64,000 bases of DNA, taken from Streptomyces sp. ALI-76-A (GTDB taxonomy: Bacteria; Actinomycetota; Actinomycetes; Streptomycetales; Streptomycetaceae). Under the pieces are notes generated by a model, which did not search any database, was not told where the DNA came from, and saw only the letters and a program-made list of their open reading frames with translations. Positions 8,241-18,800 of the stretch are shown one piece after another. Made by a program: the position numbers and the translations under genes. Numbering within the stretch: position 1 is the first letter of the stretch; each line of letters starts with the position of its first letter. Location: NCBI RefSeq assembly GCF_030287445.1, contig NZ_JASVWB010000002.1:6882001-6946000 (forward strand). Direction: 5' to 3'.

Positions 8241-8807
8241 TGAATTCGGTCAGAAGATAAGCGGGGGCCATGGTTCCGTCAACGGTTTCGTCACACGCTC
8301 TTTACCTGTGCGAATCCGTCCCGGGCGCCGGGTCGCGGCGAAGGCGCTCACCGGCCGCCAGGAAGTCGGCTGAGCGGCCGTGCCGTGCGGGAGTGTCACG
8401 GGCGGACCCGTTCACCGCGCCGCCCACCCGCGTCCACGGTGAGCGTGGTCCGGTGACGAAGCGGGAGCGTGCGAGCCCCGGAGCACCGCCGCGCCGCCGA
8501 GTCCCCCGGGACTGCCCACCCGGCGCCGTACGTCGCGGAGTCCGGCGGCGTAACCGACTTGGTCCGTCGCGGGGACGCGCCCACCCCAACGCCCCGACGG
8601 GCCCGCCCCTTGTCCGCCCTCGCCGTACTGCTCCCGGAAAGTGCTGCGACCGGGCAGGGAACGGGCACGCGGGAGCCCGATACGGATCTTCCGCGGACCC
8701 CCGCGGGCGGGGGGCGTGTGGCATCCTGTTGACTCCCCGGCTGAGCAGCGTCGGTGTGTGCGCATGCCGTTCGGCACCCAAGAGTTCGTACGGATCCAAG
8801 AGTTCAG
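8241..8807. other. Non-coding region between GH43 operon and T7SS locus
   Basis: About 570 bp separating divergent transcription units. Reading frames here give arginine/proline-rich nonsense with no ribosome binding site. It should hold the promoters of both operons, but no clear -10/-35 pair was identified. Confidence 0.5.
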
Positions 8808-9671
8808 GTGGAGATGCGGCCCGCAGATCGGCAAGAGGCCACGCTCGGCGGCCCGCCGGTGTCACCCGAGGCGTCCGGCCCGGCCACCGCCTCCGGCACC
8901 ACCGAGGCCGCCGACGCCCCTGACATACCCGGGATTCCCGAGGCCGTGCGGGCCGCCGCCCGCCGCGCGCCGGGGCACTGGATCGGGATGGTGGACCCGG
9001 AGTGGACCGAGGAGCGGACACCGCCGGAATGGGCGGTGCTGGGGGAGTGGCAGTCGGACGAGAGCGGGGGCGTGGGGGAGTACCGCGCCAACCCGGTGTA
9101 CCGGCCCTCGGCACGGGTGCTCGGCTGGCCGGAGCCCACCGACCCGGTGGACGCGGCGGCGCAGCGGGCCGCCACCGGCTACGGCTCGGTGGACGCGGCG
9201 CTCGCGGCGCTCGCGGAGGCGGAGGTCTCCGTGGTGCGCGGACCGGACGGCGGACCGCTCACGGCCACCGGGCGGGACGGGGCGCCGGTGGTGCTGTTGT
9301 TCACCTCGCCGGCCCACGCGTTCATGTCCGCGGCACTTCACCATGACACGCTCCCCGTCCGGGAGTTGGCCCGTTCACTGAGCGGTTCCGGCACCTTCCT
9401 GATGGTCAACGCCGGGGCCGCGGCCCCCCTGCTCGTGCCGGCGGACAGCCTTCCCGAGCCCGAGCCCGAGCCCGAACCCAAGCCCGGCGCCGGTTCCGGG
9501 CGCGGGGTGGGCGACGAGGGGACGTCCGCGGTGGATGCCGTGGCGGAGGCGGTCCCCGGGGATCCCGTCGGCACGGTGGACCGTACCGGCGCTCCGGCCG
9601 CGGACCCCTCCACGGACCCGACCGACAACTTATGCGCACCCTGGCCCCACATCACAGGGAGGACCCCGTGA
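8808..9671 (+). CDS. Type VII secretion system-associated protein
   Basis: A 287-residue acidic protein. Its core, with HWIGMVDPEW, TPPEWAVLGEW and YRANPVYRPSARVLGWPEP, matches a family found beside Streptomyces T7SS genes and annotated only as T7SS-associated. The middle (VVLLFTSPAHAFMS, then TFLMVNAGAAAPLLV) resembles SseB-like folds. The last 90 residues are a Pro/Glu-rich disordered tail with EPEPEPEPKP. The start is uncertain: GTG 8808 is preceded by a weak AAGAG, ATG 8814 is also in frame, and the frame stays open to 8754. The stop overlaps the next start (GTGA), so the two genes are translationally coupled. Confidence 0.75.
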   Translation: MEMRPADRQEATLGGPPVSPEASGPATASGTTEAADAPDIPGIPEAVRAAARRAPGHWIGMVDPEWTEERTPPEWAVLGEWQSDESGGVGEYRANPVYRPSARVLGWPEPTDPVDAAAQRAATGYGSVDAALAALAEAEVSVVRGPDGGPLTATGRDGAPVVLLFTSPAHAFMSAALHHDTLPVRELARSLSGSGTFLMVNAGAAAPLLVPADSLPEPEPEPEPKPGAGSGRGVGDEGTSAVDAVAEAVPGDPVGTVDRTGAPAADPSTDPTDNLCAPWPHITGRTP

Positions 9672-11065
9672 CCCGTCCCGCTGAGCAGCCCTCCACGTCC
9701 CCGGCGGCGCGCGCGGAGTCCGGAGCCGACGACGGGAAGACCGGCGACGGGAAGACCGCCGAGGGGAAGACCGCCGTCGGTACGACCGCTGTGACGGCCG
9801 CCCTCGCCGAGCCCGAGCGTGAAGGCGGGTTCGAGTCCCCGAAGGCGAAGACGGGAACCTCCGAGACGGAACCTGGATCCGTGAGCCGGCGCGAGTCCGC
9901 GGAGGCGGAGGCGGAGGCGGAGGTCGAGGTCGAGGCGGAGACCAGATCCGAAACCGGTACGAAGGTCGCCGATCCCGAGGCCGACCCCGACCGCGAGGCC
10001 GCCTCCGCCACCCAGTCCGGGCCCGACCCCGACCGCGACCGCGAGGCCGCCTCCGCCACCCAGTCCGAGCCCGAGGCCGACCCCGACCGCGAGGCCGCCT
10101 CCGCCACCCAGTCCGAGCCCGAGGCCGACCCCGACCCCGGTGCCGCCGCCGCGGCCAAGAGCCGGCTGCCCGCGCTCGTGCGGACCATGTCGGCGACCGC
10201 GATCGACCGGCCCCAGCAGCCGACCGGACCGGTGGGACGGCCGGGCAGGGCGGTGCTGGCCGGGGCGGCGGTCGCGGGGGCGCTGCTCGTGTCGGTGCCG
10301 TTCCTGGTGCTCGGCGGGGACGACGACAAGGGCGGCAAGGCGTCGGCGGCCGGGGGAACCGTCCTCGGCGGGAACGCGCAGGAGGCACCGGGCGATTTCG
10401 TGGCCGCTTCGCCGGACGCGGGCTCGCCTGGTGACGGCGCGAAGAGCCCGGCCAAGCCCGGGAAGCCGGTGAAGGACGCACCCGCCTCCCCCTCGGCGCC
10501 GGCGCAGGGCGGGAACGGCGACAAGAACGACAAGGGTGACGGCAGCAAGGGCGAGGCCCAGAACCCGCCGAAGACCGACTCCGGCCCGCAGGACCAGCCG
10601 AAGTCGCAGGACGGCGACACACAGCCCGGCGACAACGGCAACGACCAGCCGGCGAAGGCCGGTTCGGGTGTCACCCTCGGTTCACCCCTCTCCCTGCGCA
10701 GTCATTTCTCGGGCCGCTGCGTCGACGTCCCGAACGTCGACTTCAGCGACGGCAAACAGCTGATCGTCCACGAGTGCAACAACGGCGCGGCGCAGAGGTG
10801 GCAGTTCGCCTCCGACGGCACCATCCGCATCGGGGGCTTGTGCATGGACGTGGCCAACGCGAACTTCAACGACGGCACCCCCGTCCAGATCGCCCGGTGC
10901 AACGGCGCCGCCGCCCAGAAGTTCGTGCTGAACGCCAGCCACGACCTGGTCAACACCGTCGTCGGCAAGTGCGTCGACATCAAGGACAACAACCGGGGCA
11001 ACGGCGCCTGGCTGCAACTGTGGAGCTGCGCGGGCACCGACAACCAGAAGTGGAGCATCGCCTGA
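9668..11065 (+). CDS. Membrane-anchored RICIN-domain protein of the T7SS locus
   Basis: A 465-residue protein with a long disordered N-terminal region, one membrane segment near residues 195-215 (AVLAGAAVAGALLVSVPFL), a Lys/Pro/Gly-rich linker, and a C-terminal ricin-type trefoil. The trefoil (about 340-465) shows the repeating pattern SGRCVDV, GLCMDV and GKCVDI followed by QRWQF, QKFVL and QKWSI. No signal peptide precedes the anchor, so the topology is probably N-in, with the lectin domain outside. The N-terminal half contains tandem repeats of DPDREAASATQSEPEA (about 9979-10140). The GTG start overlaps the previous stop and has AGGGAGG five bases upstream. The lectin domain may tether or guide the secretion machinery at the cell wall. 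That role is inferred. Confidence 0.8.
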   Translation: MTRPAEQPSTSPAARAESGADDGKTGDGKTAEGKTAVGTTAVTAALAEPEREGGFESPKAKTGTSETEPGSVSRRESAEAEAEAEVEVEAETRSETGTKVADPEADPDREAASATQSGPDPDRDREAASATQSEPEADPDREAASATQSEPEADPDPGAAAAAKSRLPALVRTMSATAIDRPQQPTGPVGRPGRAVLAGAAVAGALLVSVPFLVLGGDDDKGGKASAAGGTVLGGNAQEAPGDFVAASPDAGSPGDGAKSPAKPGKPVKDAPASPSAPAQGGNGDKNDKGDGSKGEAQNPPKTDSGPQDQPKSQDGDTQPGDNGNDQPAKAGSGVTLGSPLSLRSHFSGRCVDVPNVDFSDGKQLIVHECNNGAAQRWQFASDGTIRIGGLCMDVANANFNDGTPVQIARCNGAAAQKFVLNASHDLVNTVVGKCVDIKDNNRGNGAWLQLWSCAGTDNQKWSIA

Positions 11066-11212
11066 CCGGACGCTCCCCGGACCGGGAGGAGCGCCCCGAC
11101 ATTCCCGCCCCGCCCCACCGGCGCGGCATGATGGCACCGTCGGCTCGCCGACACGCGGCCCCCGCCCACGGGGTGCCCGTCCAAGACGCCGACGAAGCAA
11201 GGAGGTTGGTGC

Positions 11213-14200
11213 GTGTCGCGCCAGGTACTGACGGTCGGTCCAGGAGACCGGGACCGCTACCGGACCATCGGTGAGGCGCTCGCGGCGGCCCGTACCGGCG
11301 CGCTCATCAGCGTCCGGCCCGGGACGTACGCGGAGAACCTGGTGATCCACACCCGAGTCACCCTCACCGCCGCCGAGGGGCGGGGCACGGTCGAGATCCG
11401 CCCGCGTTCGGGCAGCGTGCTCGCGCTGCGCGCCGACGCCGTGATGCTCTCCGAACTGACCCTGCGCGGCGGCGACGCCGAACAGCCGGCCGTGGACGTA
11501 CGGCGCGGGCAGGCCGCGCTCGACGGCTGCGAGGTCGTCGGCGCCGCCTGGACCGCGCTGCTGGCCGGGGGCACCGGTTCGCTCGCGCTGCGGGACTGCC
11601 GGGTGAGCAACCCGCAGGGCGCGGGCATCGTGGTCACCTCGACCACGCCCACCACCGTGGAGTCCTGCACCTTCGAGCACCTGGGCACCAGCGGCCTGGT
11701 CCTCGCCGAGCAGGGCGAGGCTCGCGTCCGCGGCTGCACCGTGCGCGACGCCCGCGGCAACGGCCTGCTCGCCAACGGCGAGGCCCGCGGCACCGTCGAG
11801 GACTGCGACATCTCCTCCACCGACAAGCCCTCCCTCGCCCTGGAGCAGAACTGCTCCCTCTCGGTGGTCCGGACCGTGGTGCACGACACCAGCACCGGCG
11901 TGCACCTGAGCAGCGCGGGCCGTACGACGCTGGAGGACGTCCGGGTCACCGGCGCCTCCGGGAACGGGATCACGCTGGCCGCCGGCACCGACCCGGTGCT
12001 GCGTCGCTGCCGCGTCTCCCGCACCCGCGGCCACGGCGTGCTGGTCACCGACCGGGCGCGCGGCACCTTCGAGGACTGCTGGGTGGACGGCGCGCAGGGC
12101 GTGGCGCTACGGGTCGCCGGGGCCGCCTCCCCGGCGCTGACCGGCCTGACGGTCCGCGACTGCCACGAGACCGGGCTGCTCCTGGAGGAGGACTCGGCGC
12201 CGGAGCTGGACCGCCTGGAGGTGATCGGCGGCTCGCCCGCGATCGCGGTGCGCGGCGGCGCCGACCCGCTGCTGCGCCGGGCCCGCCTGGTGGAGCCCTC
12301 GGGGGACGGCATCACCGCCACGAAGGACGCCCGCGGGCGTGCCGAGGACTGTGAGATCGTCCGGCCCAAGGGCGCGGGTGTGCGCGTGGCCTCCGGCAGC
12401 ACGCTCTACCTGGCCGGCGGCGGGGTCTCCGACACGGACACCAGCGGCCTGGTCGTGGAGGACGGCGGCAGCGTCACCGTCCGCGACTTCCGTATCGAGA
12501 TGTCCGGTGAGGAGGGCGTGCTGGTCGCCGCGGGCGGCGAACTGACCGCCAACCGCACCGTGGTGCACGCCCCGCGGGGCCACGGTTTCCTGCTCCGCGA
12601 GGGCGCGCTCGCCTCGCTCAGCGGCTGCGAGGTCACCGGCGGCGCCGAGGACGGCTTCCGGGTCGAGTCCACCGCGCCGGTCTCGCTGGTGAACTGTCTC
12701 GCCCGGGAGAACGAGGGCGGTGGCCTGGTGCAGACCGCGCCCGGTGAACGGCTCGCCGTGGAGGGCCTGAACAGCGTCGGCAACGGCAAGCGGGACGCCT
12801 GGGGCACCGGCAGCGCCGAGAACACCGACCCGGCCGGCTCCGGCGCCGCGGACGCTCCCCCGGCGGACCGCGCGGACGGCCCGCTCGGCGCCCTGAACGC
12901 GCTGATCGGCCTGGAGAACGTCAAGCAGCAGGTGCGCACCCTGGTCAACCTGACCCAGCTCGCCCAGCGCCGCGAACAACTCGGCATGCCCGCCCCGCCG
13001 ATGAGCCGCCACCTGGTCTTCGCCGGCCCGCCCGGCACCGGCAAGACCACCGTCGCCCGCCTGTACGGGGCGATCCTGGCCGAACTCGGCTCGCTGCGCA
13101 GCGGGCACCTGGTGGAGGTCTCCCGCGCCGACCTGGTCGCGCAGATCGTCGGCGGCACCGCGATCAAGACCACCGAGACCTTCCAACGGGCTCTCGGTGG
13201 CGTGCTGTTCATCGACGAGGCGTACACCCTCACCGCCGACAGCGGTCACGGGGGCGCCGACTTCGGCCGCGAGGCGGTGGACACCCTGCTGAAGCTGATG
13301 GAGGACCACCGCGACGACGTGGTGGTGGTCGCGGCCGGTTACTCCCGTGAGATGGACTCCTTCCTCGGCTCCAACCCGGGTCTGGCCTCGCGTTTCTCAC
13401 GGACCGTCGAGTTCGAGAACTACTCGGTGACCGAACTGGTCGCCATCATGGAGAACATGTGCGCCCAGCACCAGTACGAGCTGGGCGAGGGCACCGCGGC
13501 GGCGCTGGCCGCGCACTTCGAGGCGATGCCGCGGGACGCCGGATTCGGCAACGGCCGTGCCGCACGCGGGGTGTTCGAGGAGATGGTGGACCGGCAGGCG
13601 GTCCGGCTGTCCAGTCAGGCGCAGGTCGGCGAGCACGACCTGCGGCTGCTGCTGCCGGAGGACGTCTCCGCCACCGCCGCCGCGCAGGCGACCGCGACCG
13701 CCACTCCGGAGAACGACCCGCTGACCCGCCTCGGCGACATGGTCGGCCTGGCCGAGGTGAAGCGTGACGTCACGGACCTGGTCAACCTCATCACCACCGC
13801 CCGTCACCGCGCCGCCGCCGGGCTCCCGGTGCCCTCGCTCAGCCATCACATGGTCTTCACCGGCCCGCCCGGCACCGGCAAGACCACGGTCGCCCGCCTC
13901 TACGGGGAGATCCTGACCCAGCTCGGCATCCTCGAACGAGGCCAGCTGGTCGAGGCGGCCCGCGCCGACCTGGTCGGCCGCTACATCGGCCACACCGCCC
14001 AGCTCACCCGCGAGGTCTTCGAACGGGCCCGCGGCGGCGTGCTGTTCATCGACGAGGCCTACACCCTCACCCCGCGCGGCGGCGGCGCCGACTTCGGCCA
14101 GGAGGCGGTGGACACCCTGCTGAAACTGATGGAGGACCACCGCGACGAGGTGGCCGTCATCGTGGCCGGCTACACCGAGGAGATGGAGCGCTTCCTCGCC

Positions 14201-14527
14201 TCCAACCCCGGCCTGTCCTCCCGCTTCCCGCGCCGGGTCACCTTCGCCGACTACTCCTCCGAGGAACTGGTCACCATCGTGCGCACCCAGGCCGCGAACA
14301 TGGGCTACGAGTGCGGACCGGGCACCGGCCCGCTGCTCAGGGAGTACTTCGACGCGCTGCCCCGGGACCGCTCCTTCGGCAACGCGCGCCTGGCCCGCCA
14401 GGTGGTCGAGTCGATGGTCACCCGCCAGGCCGGACGGCTCAGTTCGCTGGCCGCGCCCACCCTGGACGACCTGCGCGTCCTGCGCCCCGAGGACGTCACG
14501 GCCGCCGCTCCCAAGGCGGCCCGGTGA
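11213..14527 (+). CDS. Beta-helix / double AAA+ ATPase, EccA-like
   Basis: A 1104-residue cytoplasmic protein. Residues 1-530 form a right-handed parallel beta-helix built from short repeats such as [19 protein letters not shown] and [12 protein letters not shown]. Two CbxX/SpoVK-type AAA+ modules follow. Both have a [15 protein letters not shown]alker A (residues about 605 and 884), a [11 protein letters not shown]alker B, and a conserved LASRFSR or LSSRFPR arginine-finger region. Mycobacterial EccA has a TPR domain and a single AAA+ module, so the architecture here differs. The likely role is ATP-driven handling or release of T7SS substrates and chaperones. The GTG start has AAGGAGG seven bases upstream. 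Its stop overlaps the mycP start. Confidence 0.88.
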   Translation: MSRQVLTVGPGDRDRYRTIGEALAAARTGALISVRPGTYAENLVIHTRVTLTAAEGRGTVEIRPRSGSVLALRADAVMLSELTLRGGDAEQPAVDVRRGQAALDGCEVVGAAWTALLAGGTGSLALRDCRVSNPQGAGIVVTSTTPTTVESCTFEHLGTSGLVLAEQGEARVRGCTVRDARGNGLLANGEARGTVEDCDISSTDKPSLALEQNCSLSVVRTVVHDTSTGVHLSSAGRTTLEDVRVTGASGNGITLAAGTDPVLRRCRVSRTRGHGVLVTDRARGTFEDCWVDGAQGVALRVAGAASPALTGLTVRDCHETGLLLEEDSAPELDRLEVIGGSPAIAVRGGADPLLRRARLVEPSGDGITATKDARGRAEDCEIVRPKGAGVRVASGSTLYLAGGGVSDTDTSGLVVEDGGSVTVRDFRIEMSGEEGVLVAAGGELTANRTVVHAPRGHGFLLREGALASLSGCEVTGGAEDGFRVESTAPVSLVNCLARENEGGGLVQTAPGERLAVEGLNSVGNGKRDAWGTGSAENTDPAGSGAADAPPADRADGPLGALNALIGLENVKQQVRTLVNLTQLAQRREQLGMPAPPMSRHLVFAGPPGTGKTTVARLYGAILAELGSLRSGHLVEVSRADLVAQIVGGTAIKTTETFQRALGGVLFIDEAYTLTADSGHGGADFGREAVDTLLKLMEDHRDDVVVVAAGYSREMDSFLGSNPGLASRFSRTVEFENYSVTELVAIMENMCAQHQYELGEGTAAALAAHFEAMPRDAGFGNGRAARGVFEEMVDRQAVRLSSQAQVGEHDLRLLLPEDVSATAAAQATATATPENDPLTRLGDMVGLAEVKRDVTDLVNLITTARHRAAAGLPVPSLSHHMVFTGPPGTGKTTVARLYGEILTQLGILERGQLVEAARADLVGRYIGHTAQLTREVFERARGGVLFIDEAYTLTPRGGGADFGQEAVDTLLKLMEDHRDEVAVIVAGYTEEMERFLASNPGLSSRFPRRVTFADYSSEELVTIVRTQAANMGYECGPGTGPLLREYFDALPRDRSFGNARLARQVVESMVTRQAGRLSSLAAPTLDDLRVLRPEDVTAAAPKAAR

Positions 14528-15789
14528 GGCCGCCCGCCCGCGGGGCCGCCCGCCTGCTGTCCGGCGCCGGCCTCGCCGCGGTCCTGCTGCTGCCCGGGGC
14601 CGGCCCGGTCCAGGCGGCCCCCGGGGCGGGCCCGCCCACGGCCGACGGGACGACGAAGGGCCAGGAACTGCCCGGCATGCCCTCCGCCTTCGATCCGGAG
14701 GCCGAACAGGTGGCCTGCACCCCCGCCTCCCGCCGGCAGGCGGAGAAGCAGGACTGGTCGCGCCAGCGCCTCGACCTGGACCGGCTGCACCGGCACGGCA
14801 CCGGCGCGGGCGTGACCGTGGCCCTGATCGACACCGGGGTCGCCCCTGACGCCGCCGGACTCGACGGCCGGGTCACAGCGCAGGGCGCCGCCGGTGACGA
14901 CTGCGTCGGGCACGGCACCTTCCTGGCCGGGCTGATCGCCGGAAGCGGCGCCGACAGCCCGGGCCTCGCCGGGGTGGCCCCGGACGCGAGGATCCTGGCC
15001 CTGCGCGGCACCGACGAGCGCGGTGCTCCCGACCCCGGCCTGGTCGCGGCGGCGCTGCGCGAGGCGACCGCGGCCGGGGCCCGGGTGATCGCGGTCGCGG
15101 TGGCCCTGCCCCGCCGTGACGCGGAGCTGACCCGCGCGGTCGCCGACGCCCGTGACGCGGGCGCGGTGGTGGTCGCCGCGGCCACCCCGGACCCGCCGTC
15201 CCGGGGCGGCACCGACGACGTCCCGTCCCGTACCTACTGGCCGGCCGGTGAGCCGGGCGTCCTCTCGGTCGCCGACATGCTCCCCAGCGGTCTGCGCCCG
15301 AACGGCTCCCTGCCCACGGGCGGCATCGACCTGGCCGCGCCCGGCGCCGGCGTGGTCTCCGGCGGCCCGCGCGGCGACGGCCACTACCTCGGCGGCGGCG
15401 CCTCGGTGGCCACCGCCTACGCCGCCGGGGCCGCCGCGGTGGTCCGCGCCGACCGCCCCGACGACTCCGCGGACGCCGTCACCCGCCGTCTGACCGCCAC
15501 CGCCTATCCCGCCGACCTCCCCCAGCTCGACCCCTACGCCGCCGTCACCACCGTCCTCGGCGACCCGGCCCCGCCGGCCGGCGCCGACCGCGGCTCCGTT
15601 CCGGTCGTCCTCCGCGACACCTCCGCGGCCGACCGCGCCACCGACCGTGCCACGCTCATCGTCCTGTTCGGCACCGCCGGTGTCCTCACCGTCCTGTGGG
15701 CCGCCTACGCCCTTCCCCGGGCCCGCGCCCGGGGATGGCGCCCGGCCGGGGAGGGCCCGGCGGGAGCGAGCGCGGTGGGGCGGGAGTGA
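14524..15789 (+). CDS. mycP: Mycosin, T7SS membrane-anchored subtilisin-like protease
   Basis: A 421-residue S8 serine protease of the ESX mycosin type. A signal peptide ([19 protein letters not shown]) is followed by a subtilase domain with Asp103 in ALIDTG, His130 in VGHGTFLAG and Ser294 in [14 protein letters not shown] Pro-rich linker and a C-terminal transmembrane helix ([20 protein letters not shown]) place the protease outside the cell. In mycobacteria mycosin is part of the core T7SS complex and stabilises it. The GTG start overlaps the TGA of the upstream ATPase gene, so the two are coupled. The gene ends at a strong terminator facing the convergent eccC. Confidence 0.92.
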   Translation: MRPPARGAARLLSGAGLAAVLLLPGAGPVQAAPGAGPPTADGTTKGQELPGMPSAFDPEAEQVACTPASRRQAEKQDWSRQRLDLDRLHRHGTGAGVTVALIDTGVAPDAAGLDGRVTAQGAAGDDCVGHGTFLAGLIAGSGADSPGLAGVAPDARILALRGTDERGAPDPGLVAAALREATAAGARVIAVAVALPRRDAELTRAVADARDAGAVVVAAATPDPPSRGGTDDVPSRTYWPAGEPGVLSVADMLPSGLRPNGSLPTGGIDLAAPGAGVVSGGPRGDGHYLGGGASVATAYAAGAAAVVRADRPDDSADAVTRRLTATAYPADLPQLDPYAAVTTVLGDPAPPAGADRGSVPVVLRDTSAADRATDRATLIVLFGTAGVLTVLWAAYALPRARARGWRPAGEGPAGASAVGRE

Positions 15790-15791
15790 AC

Positions 15792-15836
15792 CGAGGACCG
15801 GCGGGGGCCACCTGAAGTGGCCCCCGCCGGTCCTCG
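15792..15836. terminator. Perfect 20-bp stem terminator between mycP and eccC
   Basis: Arms 15792-15811 and 15817-15836 pair perfectly around a CTGAA loop. It lies 2 bp past the mycP stop and 44 bp past the eccC stop, so it should serve both converging transcripts. Confidence 0.85.
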
Positions 15837-15880
15837 CGTCCGGTCCTCGCGCCGCGTCCGGTCCCCGTCCCGGGGTCCGG

Positions 15881-18800
15881 TCAGCGGCCCTGTCCCGGGC
15901 TCTCCTCCACCAGTGCCGTCTGCATCAGCCGCTCCCGGCGGCGGGCGATGTGCAGGGCCCGGCCGGGGGGCAGGTTACGGGGCTTGGCGTTGCCGAACAG
16001 GCGGCCTTCGGTGGGCGGGCAGGACAGCAGGACGGCGGGGTTGTTGGACTCGTCGAGACGGCGCAGGAGCGCGTCGCTGAGACCGCGGCCGGCGCCCATG
16101 GCACTGCGGGCGACGACCAGGTGCAGACCCATCTCGAAGCCGAGGGTCAGGTGCTCGAAGAGGGGCTCGAAGGGACTCTGGAAGGAGTTGCTGGAGACCA
16201 TGTCGTAGTCGTCGACCAGGATGAACAGGCGTGGGCCGGTCCACCAGTCGCACTGACGCATCCGGCCGGGGGCGATGTCGGCGCCGGGCACACGGGTCTT
16301 CATCGCGCGGGCCGCGCCCTCGATGGTCTCCTTCAGGTTGTCCAGGGAGATCACGTGCCCGATGCGGTACTCCTCGGGCACGGTGTCCACCAGCGTGCGG
16401 CGGTAGTCCACCACGATGATCTTCGCCTCGGTGGGGGCGTACCGGGCGGTGATGCCCTCGGTGACGCGGCGCAGCAGGTTGGTCTTGCCGCTCTCGGTGT
16501 CGCCGACCACGATCAGGTGCGGGGTGCGGCTGAAGTCGTGCCAGACCGGTTCCAGGGCGTCCTGGTCGATACCCAGCGGCAGGCGCATCCCGCCGCCCTC
16601 GGTGGCCTCGGGCGCGGGAAGCTCGGCGAGCGGGAGCCGGTGCGGCAGCATCCGGACCTGCGGTGCGGACGCGCCGGACCAGTGCCGCGAGACCTCGGCG
16701 ACCAGGTGGGCGACGCCCTCACCGAGGTCGTCCAGGGAGCCGCTGCCGTCGAGGCGGGGCAGGCCGGCCAGGAAGTGCATCTTGCTGTCGGCGGTGATGC
16801 CGCGGCCCCCGCTGCGCGGCACCGAGCGGGCCTTGCGGGTGTCGATCTCGGAATCCATCGGGTCGCCCATCCGCAGTTCGAGGCGGGTGGCGGCCTGGTC
16901 GCGGACCTGGGCGGACAGCTCCACCCAGCGGGTGGTGGTGATGATCAGGTGGATGCCGTAGTTGAGGCCGCGGGCGGCGAGTTCGTTGAACTTCGGGATC
17001 AGGTCGTCGTAGTCCTGGCGGACCGTGGACCAGCCGTCGACCACCATGAACACGTCGCCGAAGGGCTCGTCGGGGAACTCCCCGGCGGCCCGGCGGCGGC
17101 GGTAGGACTGCATGGAGTCGACGGTGTGGTCCACGAAGAACTGCTCGCGGCGGGCGAGCAGCGTCATCACCTCGGCCACCGCCCGGTGCACCCGCTCCGG
17201 GTTGAGCCGCGCGGCGACGCCGCCGACGTGCGGGAGCGCGGCGAACTGCGACAGGCCGCCGCCGCCGAAGTCGAGGCAGTAGAACTGGATCTCGGCGGGG
17301 GTGTGGGTGAGGGCGAGGGCGCCGATCAGGGTGCGGGCGAGAGTGGACTTGCCGCTCTGCGAACCGCCCGCGATGGCGACATGGCCGCCCGCCCCGGACA
17401 GGTCCACGACCAGCGGGTCGCGGCGCTGCTCGAAGGGCTTGTCCACCAGGCCGACCGGGACCCGCAGCTTGCCGGTGCCGGGCCAGCGGGAGGTGAGGCC
17501 GCGCTCGGGGTCGGGGGAGAGGCCGGGCAGCAGGGCGTCCAGCGGTGACGGCGTGTCCAGCGGCGGCAGCCACACCTGGTGGGCGGCGGGGCCGGAGTCG
17601 CGCAGGCGGTCGAGGGCCACGTCGAGGAGGGTCTCCTCGTCGTCGGTCTCCTCCGTCTCCGGCTCCGGTTCGGGCGCCGCCTCCAGGGTGCGCGGCACCA
17701 CCCAGCCGCTGGTCCACGGCACCACCTGGCTGGCCACCCGGGCCCGGACCACCGCGCCGGTGCGGCGCCGGTAGGTGCCGGAGGAGTAGGCGGCGCGGAA
17801 CCGGGTCAGGGACTCCACGCCGGACTTCAGGTAGCCGTTGCCGGGCTGGGCCGGGAGCTGGTAGGCGTCCGGCACGCCGAGCACGCCCCGGCTCTCCATG
17901 GCGGAGAAGGTGCGCAGACCGACGCGGTACGACAGGTGGCTCTCCAACTGGTGCATGCGGCCCTCGTCCAGGCGCTGCGAGGCGAGCAGCAGGTGCACCC
18001 CGAGGGAGCGGCCGAGGCGGCCGATCATCACGAACAGGTCCATGAACTCCCGGTGCGCGGAGAGCAGTTCGCTGAACTCGTCGACCACCACGAACAGGCT
18101 GGGCAGCGGGGTGAGGTCAACCCCGGCGGCGCGGGCCCGCTCGTACTCCAGGGCGGAGGTGTAGTTGCCGGCGGAGCGCAACAGCTCCTGGCGCCGCATG
18201 AGTTCGCCGTGCAGGGCGTCCTGCATGCGCTCCACCAGAGCGACCTCGTCGGCGAGGTTGGTGATGACCGCGGAGGTGTGCGGGAGTTCCTCCAGACCGA
18301 GGAAGGTGGCGCCGCCCTTGAAGTCGACCAGGACGAAGTTGAGGGTCTCGGAGGAGTTGGTCAGGGCGAGGCCGAGGACGAGGGTGCGCAGCAGTTCGCT
18401 CTTGCCGGAGCCGGTGGCGCCGATGAGCATGCCGTGCGGGCCCATGCCCCCTTGCGCGGACTCCTTGATGTCCAGTTCCACCGGGCGGCCGTCCACGCCG
18501 ACCGCGACCGGCACCCGCAGCCGGGCGGAGCCGGTGTGCCGCTCGAAGAGGGTGCGCGGCTCGTGCCGGTGCAGATCGGGGATGCCGAGCAGGGTGGTCA
18601 GCTCGACGTCGGTGTCCAGCGGCTGCGCGATGTCGGTGCCCAGGCTGATCCGCCGTGAGGTGAGCAGCCGGGCCAGCGACTCGGCACCGAGCGGGCCGAG
18701 CCGGTCCGGGCGGCCGAGTGGTACGGACCGCTCCTTGCGGCTGCGGTCGGTGCGCACCAGGTTCACCTGGTCCGGCCCGACGGTCAGCCGCAGCGTGTTG

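Noticed and set aside
8270..8923. 217-codon frame upstream of the T7SS-associated gene
   Set aside because: Arg/Pro-rich with no ribosome binding site, and it overlaps the better-supported T7SS-associated gene in another frame.
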